Assembly: GCF_000220395.1 (NCBI RefSeq)
Contig: NW_004086260.1
Location: 1 to 47,737, forward strand
Direction of reading: 5' to 3'
Source: Ichthyophthirius multifiliis
Lineage: Eukaryota > Ciliophora > Oligohymenophorea > Hymenostomatida
Length of the DNA stretch: 47,737 nucleotides
Made by a program: the position numbers and the translations under genes. The notes under the pieces are model-generated. The model worked only from the letters and a program-made list of their open reading frames with translations. It had not been told where the DNA came from and searched no databases. Positions 39,102 to 47,737 of this stretch are shown here, in pieces; the stretch's first letter is position 1; each line of letters begins with the position of its first letter.

Positions 39102-40232
39102 ATGGAAACAGATTAATCCCTAAAAAAAAATCAAGAACAAGAAAATGACATAATTAAAATATAAACTCAAATCCCCAACTCAAAATACATTAAACTAGTA
39201 GAATTTCAGTAATTATTAAATACAGAAATTTCCCAAACAGACAAATATAAGCATCTAAATATTTAAAAAATAACTGAAACATCCGCATTATATCGAATAT
39301 TAATTGCCAGAGATTTTGACATATAAAAATCTTAAAAAATGTGGTAAAAATGGGTCCAATGGCGTCTAGATTTTAACATAGATAACATAAAAGTCAATGA
39401 AATAGAATCTGAATTAATTTCTGGGAAAGCCTTTTGGCACAAATACGATAAAAAGGGAAATCCTTGTTGTATAGTAAGATTAAAATATCACATAGCATCG
39501 GAAACTACAACAGAAAAAATTGTAAAATTTTTCTCTTTTTTAATGGATATAGGGATTAATATGGCTGAAAAAAGCGGGACTAAAAAACTTAGTGTGATTT
39601 GGGACCGAGAAGGTTTTTCAATAAAAAATTTCGATATAACATTTATAACTTAAATTAAATATTTAGTAAATATGTTTTAAGATAACTATGCGGAAAGATT
39701 AGGTTTTGCATATATTTTACATTCAAATTATTTAATGTAGTCTTTTTATAATATTTTTAAACCACTATTAGCTGAAAAAGTGCGCTAAAAAATTATTTTT
39801 TTAGAAAATTTAGAACAGCTTTAATAACATTTCGATGCTTCTTCTTTATTAAAAATACATGGAGGTACAAGTGATTTCGAATATTCTTATCCAAATTAAA
39901 CTCGCGCAGATCCTCTTTAAGATATTTAGGATAATATTAATATAAGTTTTAATAATAATAATAATATAAATGAAAATAAAAATAATATAATAATTAATAA
40001 TTAATAATAATATAATCATGAAAACCATAGTTATGTTTATAATAGCTATCTTACAATTGATAATAATTCTACTTAGTTTTTTAACTTTAGCAAAAGCTAG
40101 GATTTTGAAACTTCATAAAATGAATTTACTTTAAATAAAACTACTTATAATGATAATGTTGCTACTACAAGTATTTAAAATATTAAAAATAATTAATGCT
40201 GTAAACTATAAGATAGTTGTCAAATTATTTGA
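39102..40232 (+). CDS. SEC14/CRAL-TRIO lipid-binding protein with possible CaaX end
   Basis: Single exon, 376 aa. A helical N-lobe (ETSALYRILIARDFDIQKS, WVQWRLDF) leads to the CRAL-TRIO core: GKAFWHKYDKKGNPCCIVR, KKLSVIWDREGFSIKNFD, NYAERLGFAYILHSNYLMQ, IFKPLLAEKVRQKIIFLEN, and LLKIHGGTSDFEY, matching yeast Sec14 (YPERMGKFYIINAPF, ...LPKKFGG). The family moves or presents phosphatidylinositol and phosphatidylcholine between membranes. Residues about 265-365 are N-rich low complexity. The last residues are CCKLQDSCQII, so a C-terminal CQII box could be prenylated. Confidence 0.87.
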
Positions 40233-41162
40233 TAATTTTTTTTTAAATAAAATATAATGTTTATTATTCTATTTTACAAGAATTTTTAATTTTTTATATA
40301 TAAATTAAGCATTTATTTTTTATTAATCATTTATGCTTTTATTTTATTTATTTTCGTTTTATAATATAATCAAAATTAATTATTATTTGGTTTTTTCTTA
40401 TATATCATAGAATCTAAAATATTAATATTTTTCTATTAAATATATTAATTTTAAAGTTATATTATTATAAAAATATTAGATATTATATTTCTAATTATAA
40501 TATTGATTAAATTTACGTAAAACATTAAAAAAAATATAAGATTTAAAAATAAAGAAAAAATCTAAAAGTCTAAATGAATAGTAAAATATATATAAAAATT
40601 AATTTAATTATATATATATATATTAAATATAATATATATTTATATTTTAATTTTATTAATTATTTAATATTTATATATAATAAAATTACTTAATTTTTTT
40701 TAATAATATTGATTCTCATATATATTTTATTTTAAAATAAAAAAATTATAATATTCATTTATTATTTATATCTTAATATTTATAAGATAATGTTATTTTT
40801 TATTCTCTTAAATTAATAGAAAATTATAAATTCCATATTTTCTTTTAAAAACTTTATTATTTCTCAAAAGTAAAAATACTTATCAATTATTATTTTTTTT
40901 CGCTATGTTTTTTTTAATATATATAATTTTTTATATATTTCTTTATTTAAATCCTTTCCTTAATCGAAAATTTGAATGAAGAAATTTATAAAAATAATAT
41001 ATACGTCATAATTTAAGTTTTTTTATTAATTTCTTCTTAAAATAATATAGATATTTATAATTTTTTAGTTAAACGCAAATATTATTAACATCATAAAAAA
41101 GTATTATAAAATATAAAAATTATAATTTAATTAAAAAAAAAAAAATTAAAATAGAAAAAAAA
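40233..41162. other. AT-rich spacer
   Basis: 930 nt between two plus-strand genes; no supported coding or RNA gene. Confidence 0.6.
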
Positions 41163-43093
41163 ATGGAATAACACCCAGATTCACCCTTATTACTTCCTGT
41201 AAAGCTTCAATGGATAGACCGTACATTTAAAATATTAGACACTGAAAAAAAGGATATTTACATAAACGAGAAATATTAGAAATGATAATATATTAAGGGG
41301 TAGAAAGTCATAAATCATTAAGTAAACTACTACAATAACTTAATCAAATAGATGAAACAGAACACATAACTATAAATAGATTCAAGGAAATGATTATAGG
41401 CTAACATTTTTTCAAAAGAGTTCTTGAATCAGACCTTGTATTACCTTCATTTTTTCGTTTTTGTTAAAACTTTAAAGATTGTTATCAAAAAGTGCTTGCC
41501 GACCCCTAATATAACGAAGGTAAAGTAGCAGACTACATTGCTCCTTTAGAAAAAGTAAATCCAGAATATTTCGCAACCAGTTTTTGTTCAACAGACGGAT
41601 AATTTGTCTAATTTGGAGATATCGATTAAAAATTTTCCATTTAATCAATTGGAAAAGTAGTTTCTTATGCTTATTTATATGAATTAATAGGGGAAGAAGT
41701 ACATAAATATGTTGGCGAAGAGCCTTCTGGTTAAAAATTCAATGCACCTATATTCGATGATTTAGGTAGACCACATAATCCAATGATTAATACAGGCGCA
41801 ATTATGGTTTGTGCACTTCTAAGGCATCATAATAAAAATATTTAGCATATAATTAATTTTTATGAAGAAGCAAGTAATTATATACCTGTAATTGATGAAG
41901 AACTTTATTAAGATGAAAAACTTACTGGATATACAAATCATGCACTTACTTCTTTAATGTTAGCAAACGGAGCTTTCCCTAAAAAGGCAAATGCAAAAGA
42001 ACAAAAAAATTTCGCAGACGATGCGCTTGATTTATATTTTAAATTATGTTCTTTATTAGTTGATGTGCGTTCTTTAGCCAATTTCGGAGCCATGTGTGCT
42101 AATAATGGTATTAATCCTTTCAATGGAAAAAGAGTTTTATCTCCTATAACTATTAAAGCTTGTGTAACTTTCATGACAACATGCGGAATGTATAATGGAG
42201 CTGGAAAATTCACTAAAAACTTCGGAGTTCCATCCAAAAGTGGAGTTTCTGGAGGTTTATTAACAATAATTCCTGGTATAGGAGCTTTTGCAAGTTGGTC
42301 CCCCCGCTTAAACAAGGAAGGAAATTCAGTCAGAGCAATCGGAATTATTCAAAAACTAAACGAAATATATAACAACTTTAATCTTTTCCATAAAGAAATA
42401 GAAAAGAAAGACGTTACAAAGAAATCTTTTTAAACCACAATCTAAACAACAATAGCAGCCTGTTCATGTGCTTCAATAGGAGATTTAGAAGGCTTAAATC
42501 GTTTAAGTAATATTTGCGTATCTTTAGATTAAGGAGATTATGATAATAGAACTCCTCTTCATTTAGCTGCTAGTAGTGGTTATTTTGATATAGTAAAATA
42601 CTTAGTAGAAAAGGGAGTTGATTTCAATTGCAAAGATAGGTGGGGTGCTACTCCTTTAAATGATGCTTCAAAAAAAGAAATTACTGAATATTTAGAATCT
42701 AAAGGTGCAAAATATGGTAATGAATAGAAAGAATATTAGATTGTTTAAGGAGATCCTTTTAACGATGATAAATATAGATTACTATACGCGGCTGCTGAAA
42801 ATGATTTATTATTAATCAAATCTATGCTTGTATAGGGAATTAAAATTGATTGCTATGATTATGATGGAAGAACTGCTTTACATTTAGCAGCTTCTTAAGG
42901 AAATATAGATGTTGTTAAATATCTTGTAGCTCATGGAGCTAGCTGTACTTTTAAAGATGCTAGAGGCAATAATCCGTATTATGATAGTGTTAGATAAAAT
43001 TAATAAGAAGTTAAGAATTTCCTGATGTAAATAAGTACTGATAAAATAGGGGCTATAAGAAAAAAAAATAAAACTGTTGATTAAGGTAAATGA
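41163..43093 (+). CDS. GLS: Glutaminase with C-terminal ankyrin repeats
   Basis: One coding block of about 643 aa ending at TGA. The N-terminal 100 residues are EF-hand-like helices as in animal GLS (FKILDTEKKGYLHKREIL). The beta-lactamase-like catalytic domain has FCSTDGQFVQFGD, the Ser-x-x-Lys motif FSIQSIGKVVSYAY, YVGEEPSGQKFNAPIFDDLG, RPHNPMINTGAIM, LSPITIKACVTFMTTCGMYN, and SGVSGGLLTIIPGIGAFASW. Four ankyrin-type units follow (DNRTPLHLAASSGYFDIVKY, DGRTALHLAASQGNIDVVKY and flanking halves). It hydrolyses glutamine to glutamate and ammonia. No clear mitochondrial presequence. The A7 run at 41245-41251 is one A short of the conserved frame. Confidence 0.93.
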
Positions 43094-43373
43094 TGTTTTT
43101 GTTTTTTAGCTTAAGTTTATATATATATATATAAATATAATTGTTTTTTTAATATTTTATGTTTTAACAACCTAGAATGTAAATAGTATATACTTTTTAA
43201 ATTTACGTTAACTTTTAAAAAAATGATGTTTATAATTTATTGTAAAAATATAAAAAATAAAATATTGCTTAATTAAATTAAAATAAAATTAGAAATAAAT
43301 ATTTTAAAATTTTTACTATTACTAATAATTAGTATTTTATTTAATACAAAATAAATAAAAAAATACACGATAT
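43094..43373. other. Convergent spacer
   Basis: 280 nt of AT-rich DNA between the glutaminase and RCC1-like genes. Confidence 0.6.
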
Positions 43374-44695
43374 TCATTCTTTACATAAAGCAATCATATA
43401 ATAATAACTAGAAGCTATATCAAAGCAATTTTTTCCTTTAATACCTTGAATAGCTTTTGGGATACCTTCTCTATATAAATAAACATAATTTTAATATTTT
43501 TTATGTCCTAATCTACCATTTGAACCACAACCAAAAGTATACAAATTTTTATCTAAACCTAAGATACCAGAATGAATACCTCCTGCAACTGCTAAATCAG
43601 CTCCGTTAGTTTTAAAATTAACAATTTTTTTCGGTATTTTTTCATCATTTTGATTTTCATGAGTCCATTCTTTATAATGACCTAATTTTCCTTTATATCC
43701 ACTTCCCCAACTAAATACTTCATTATCCTCATTAACACAAATTGTATGACAATACTTTTCTCCTCTTGAGCATGAAATATTTTTTATTCTATTTAATCCT
43801 TTTATTTTTTTAGCTGTTTTCAAGCTTTACTTACTACCATGACCTAATTAATCTATTTTTTTTTTAATATAAGAATATTAAAAATGTAAAAAAATTATAA
43901 TAAAAATACAAAAAAATCCATTTCCCCATGTAAAAACTTCCCCTGTTTAATCTTATATGCAAGCAGCATGAGAAAAGCCAGCATTTATATATTTTATAGG
44001 TATATTTTAGAGAACTTCTATTCTTTGAATTTTAAATTAATGTTTGTTTTCCATATTTCCATGCCTTAATCGAAAACCACATGAACTTATTTATTTTTTA
44101 TCATCTAAAAATAATGAAAAGCCATCTCCGGCACTTATTTGAGTTATCTTTGTGTCTTAAATACTAGTATTTAATGTAAATGAATTAATTTCATCCTATT
44201 TTTCTAATCCACATGCTCCGTATTTATTATGTCCTACGACATAAAGCTTTTTTTTTATTTTATTTTTTTATAAAAAATAATGTAAATAAATACTTAGAAA
44301 TCGGAATTAATTGCAAGAGTATGCCAATTACCACATGATACAGAAATAATATTTTATAAATTTGAAATTTTTTAAGGCAAACTAACTTATTCTGATTATC
44401 CATTTCTATAATTTTTATTAAATCCCCATGTATAAAGACACTTATCAGTACTTATTGCTGCACAAAAATTTCCTCCTGAGGAAATTTAAATAAATTAAGT
44501 TTATGTTTATATTTTTTATGGGATTATTATTTCTTCGTTGTTTGAAGGATATAAAGATAATTCAGTATTTAAACCCCAAAAATATATAAATCCTTATACT
44601 TATATAATATCTTCTTGATTTTATTCATTTTAGTTAAGTTAGTTATATTCATTTTAATTAAGTTGGTCTTATTAGGTTTATAATACTTAATCCAT
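43374..44695 (-). CDS. RCC1-repeat (beta-propeller) protein, 405 aa
   Basis: Exons 44695-44294, 44246-43910 and 43852-43374 join in frame. After a Q/N-rich N-terminus of about 30 residues, RCC1 blades repeat: FIYFWGLNTE, ISSGGNFCAAISTDKCLYTW, SVSCGNWHTLAINSDFQLYV, ISAGDGFSLFLDDKKQISSC, INAGFSHAACIQDQTGEVFT plus WGNGFFYQLGHGSK, ENEVF-like EDNEVFSWGSGYKGKLGHYK, and LYTFGCGSNGRLGHKK. Such propellers serve as Ran exchange factors, E3 parts or cytoskeletal adaptors; with no extra domain the role here is open. Introns are 47 and 57 nt. Confidence 0.88.
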
Positions 44696-45100
44696 TTTTA
44701 TAAATATATAATAATATCGTAAATGCTTAAAAATTACAAATATTAATAATATAATATTTAATTGTTTAATAATAATTATTGATAAAAATATAATTTATCA
44801 AAAAATATAATATGATTTATATAATAATTAATAAAATAATATATATTATTATCTATTCTTGATCCATTTATAAATAAAACTATTTATTTTATAAAAATAT
44901 ATCTGATATTCATTTTTATTATAAATAAATATAATTAAATTATTTAAAAATATATATTTATAATATGTATTTTTAAATTCATAAAAAATTATAAAATTTT
45001 ATAAAATAAACACTTAATATATATAATTATAATTAAAAAATCAAATTAAAAAAAAAATTTTATTATCTCTATCTAACCAAATTAATTATAGGTAGATTGT
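44696..45100. other. AT-rich spacer
   Basis: No supported gene. Confidence 0.5.
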
Positions 45101-45109
45101 GCCAAAGTA

Positions 45110-46700
45110 TAATAATTATATAATTAGATGTCGAACATATATAATAAGACGATTCAGACTAAAATTATAAAATAGCAAAATAAGTTTTTTCAATAGAAAT
45201 AAATTAAATAATAAAAAAAATATATATAAATTTAAAAAATCATTAGTTAAGACATCATTAATAATTATTTGATTATGCAATTATAGAAGTTATTGTTATT
45301 ACTTATAATTATATAAGTAAATTAAAAATTTAATCCAGGCAATTAAAAAGACTGAATCTTTTTTATAATAAATTATATAGACTTTATAATCATGATAGAT
45401 TTAATATTTTAATATTTCACATAATAGAATATATATACTCTTAGATATTTGAAAAATTTTAACTCTTTAAAATGTTTGAATTTCAAATTAAGCAATCAGT
45501 AAATCATAATTAAAGTTTTTGTTATGAAGTATTAGATAAACTAAAAAGTTTTATTTCAAAAAAGATTTAATTGGATAATTTTTTATTTGTTTTTAACTTT
45601 AGTATATACTTAAATATTCAAATTAATTGACTATATGCAAACTAATAAACTAGTAATTAAAGTCGAAAAAATACTCATAATTAATAAAAAAAGAAAAAAT
45701 AGCATTAAATTAATTAATAAAGGCTTTCTTTGAAATAAAAGCATAAAGCAAACTAAATATTGTTTATATTTAAGTAATAAAATATTAAAAATTATTATTA
45801 TTTTTCTAAAAAATAAGAAGCAACATTATCAATAAATGATATTAAATATAAAGAATTAATTAATTTATATTTATCTATATATATATAAGTTATTTTAGAT
45901 TTATTTCTAAAATTAAAATTACTAATCTATAAATAATGAATTTATATTTGTTTAAGACAAACTATTATTATTATAAAAAGGAAAAATAATATTAAATTTT
46001 TTACTAAATATAAATTAATGATTTGGACTATCTCAAGCAGCCGTAAAAGAAGTCTTTTAAGTGTAAAAAAAAATATAAATACAATATATTTTTTAATTTA
46101 GTATTTTAAGCCAGAAAAATTAAATACAATAAAATTCAAAAGATTTAAAGTAATTTAGTTAAAAAATAATACCAAAATAATTTTTTCAGATAAATAATAA
46201 TATTTAAGATTACAAATATGATTTAATATAATAATAATATTAAATTGAATTTTCCAAATAAAATTAAAATTTTGATAAAGATTAATTTAATTTTACTATA
46301 ATTAATAATAAGAGAGAAAAAAAAAAGTTTTTAAAAAATTATATTTATCATATTACTTATAAAATAAGTTTAGATATTTAGTAAAATTAACGAAATCTTT
46401 TGTAGACTTTTATATTAATTTTTAAATCTTTTATGAAATAAAGAAAATAATTGTTAAGAAATAATTTATCTTTTAATCTTTTAAATATAAAATAGCATAT
46501 TATATTATAGTTTTCAAATATAGAATTATAATAAATGATAATGGTGATATGATTTAAGATGAATTTATTTATTTTGATAAAATATATAAATGTTAAAATA
46601 ATAAAAATAAATAATATTTATATTATTTTTTATATAAACTTTATTTTTAATATTTCTTTAGGCAATATTTTCATTTTATATTTAAATTAATTTTATGAAT
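45110..46700 (+). CDS. Possible multi-exon gene, not resolved
   Basis: Several plus-strand stretches look coded but do not chain cleanly: VEHIQQDDSDQNYKIAKQ onward (about 45,133-45,330), CYEVLDKLKSFISKK (about 45,520-45,565), KKEKIALNQLIKAFFEIKA (about 45,690-45,745), GLSQAAVKEVFQV with a GTAAAA donor (about 46,026-46,065), then ILSQKNQIQQNSKDLKQF and YDLIQQQYQIEFSKQNQNFD (about 46,105-46,280). In this AT-rich code TGA is rare, so long open frames arise by chance and these may include false exons. No family recognised; pseudogene possible. Confidence 0.28.
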
Positions 46701-46843
46701 TCCTTAAAAAAATAATAATATATATAAAATATTTATACTTTAAATAATTTTCTATTAACAAAAAAAATACATTTAACAACTTTATTTAAAAAAATAAAAA
46801 AATTTAAACTAATAATCTTATAAAATATAAATAATATATAATT

Positions 46844-47405
46844 ATGCCAAGTAAAATTTTAGAATTAAAGCTTTACAATTATAAATAATAATAATTAAAT
46901 TAAGCAAATGGTGAAAATAATGAAGATATGTCAGAAATAATTTAAGAAAGTAGTGATTTTTCATAAAATAATTATTTGATTTTATAAGCAAAATGTTAAA
47001 ACGAAAGGATAATAACATTAAATCCAAATTCCATAAATGATATATTTTCCGAAAATTAAATTTAAACAAATCAAAATATAGGTTTGTTAAAATTATTATC
47101 CCCAAGAAATATAATAAATGATGAATAAATTAAAACAATATAAGAAAGAAATGAATAAATAAGATAAAAATTAAAATAAATATAATATACATATAGTCCT
47201 ATTTAAAAAATTATCCTAATTATAAAAACAAAAAAGAAATATTACTCCTTTAAGTATTTAATAATACATAAATAGTAACAATAGTTCTTTTTATTTTTAA
47301 CCGCATACAACATAATCTAATAGAAATAAATAATAAAAAAGTGTACCTTATTTTGTAAGTTATAAATATTAGATAATTAGAAATTAAAATGCAAATTAAT
47401 AATGA
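46844..47405 (+). CDS. Hypothetical Q/N-rich protein, about 187 aa
   Basis: ATG-initiated frame MPSKILELKLYNYKQQQL with acidic segments (NGENNEDMSEIIQESSD) and a charged helix (QIKTIQERNEQIRQKLK). The coding quality then continues in another frame (NITPLSIQQYINSNN, PYFVSYKYQIIRN) to a TGA at 47403-47405. The frames meet at the A6 run 47205-47210, which would need one base fewer or two more. No family recognised. Confidence 0.45.
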
Positions 47406-47737
47406 AAATTATAAATACATAAAATAATTAATATAACGAGTATTTTTTATAAAATTATAAAAGTGAAAATTGTTTTATACATATATATATATATTTATTC
47501 AACTTTTATACTATTAAATTTTATAATCTAAAAATTAATATATAATAGTCTAAAATATTTTTATTTATATATTCTTTATTTTAAAATAGTTCATTTAAAA
47601 ATATAGTTATTTAAATGTTATTAATTTTTAAGTTTGAAGCTATCTATTTACTAAAATTAAATTATTTTTATTAGAATAGGTTCTTATATTTGTATTAAAT
47701 AGATTCTATATATAAAATAATTATTATTTTATATTAA
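47406..47737. other. AT-rich end of window
   Basis: Nothing recognisable. Confidence 0.6.

Noticed and set aside
41938-42433. Overlapping open frames on both strands of the glutaminase region
   Set aside because: Both arise because this conserved stretch has no TAA/TAG glutamines and few TGA on either strand. The plus frame is the glutaminase catalytic domain; the minus frame matches no family.
1-47737. Transposons, integrated viral elements, tRNA and rRNA genes
   Set aside because: No transposase, reverse transcriptase, integrase or capsid motif, no terminal repeats, and no GTTC-type tRNA T-loop or rRNA core sequence was seen on either strand.

Overview
The window looks like macronuclear DNA of an oligohymenophorean ciliate, of the Tetrahymena/Ichthyophthirius kind. 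Conserved proteins can be read across the whole 47.7 kb only if TAA and TAG encode glutamine and TGA is the sole stop. Base composition is extremely AT-rich, intergenic DNA and introns are almost pure A/T, and most introns are 38-90 nt GT...AG. Standard-code open frames here are therefore mostly shadows or fragments of longer genes. The very low GC fits Ichthyophthirius somewhat better than Tetrahymena, but the sequence alone cannot settle the genus.

Layout: (1) 1-8.5 kb: 3' part of a TmcB-like membrane/PAS protein gene (minus), a short ORF, a compact candidate structured RNA at about 4.48-4.62 kb, ARPC5 (plus), a poorly resolved coding remnant (minus), and long AT-rich spacers. (2) 8.5-15.5 kb: THO complex subunit 2 (plus), then a SAPS-domain PP6 regulatory subunit (minus). 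(3) 16-21.2 kb: two small unknown genes (plus), a Q/N-rich coiled-coil protein and a mahogunin-like RING E3 ligase with a glutamine-rich tail (both minus). (4) 22-31.2 kb: a DUSP+MYND ubiquitin protease (plus), a C2-domain protein with GFP-x-Q-Q repeats (minus), PC4/SUB1 (plus), DGAT1 (minus). (5) 31.9-40.2 kb: unknown protein, TGS1-like methyltransferase, TPR protein (all plus), SDHAF4 (minus), SEC14-like protein (plus). (6) 41-47.7 kb: glutaminase with ankyrin repeats (plus), RCC1-repeat protein (minus), an unclear region and a hypothetical Q-rich protein (plus).

The genes are unrelated housekeeping and signalling functions: mRNA export/transcription (THO2, PC4, TGS1), ubiquitin (RING E3, USP), phosphatase targeting (SAPS), lipid metabolism (DGAT1, SEC14, C2), mitochondria (SDHAF4, glutaminase), actin (ARPC5). 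This is ordinary eukaryotic gene order with no operons and no recognisable mobile or viral element. No wholly new system was found. The most notable signals are repeated single-base deficits at A/T runs inside otherwise conserved genes, tiny first coding exons, divergent or tailed versions of known families, and one isolated candidate non-coding RNA.
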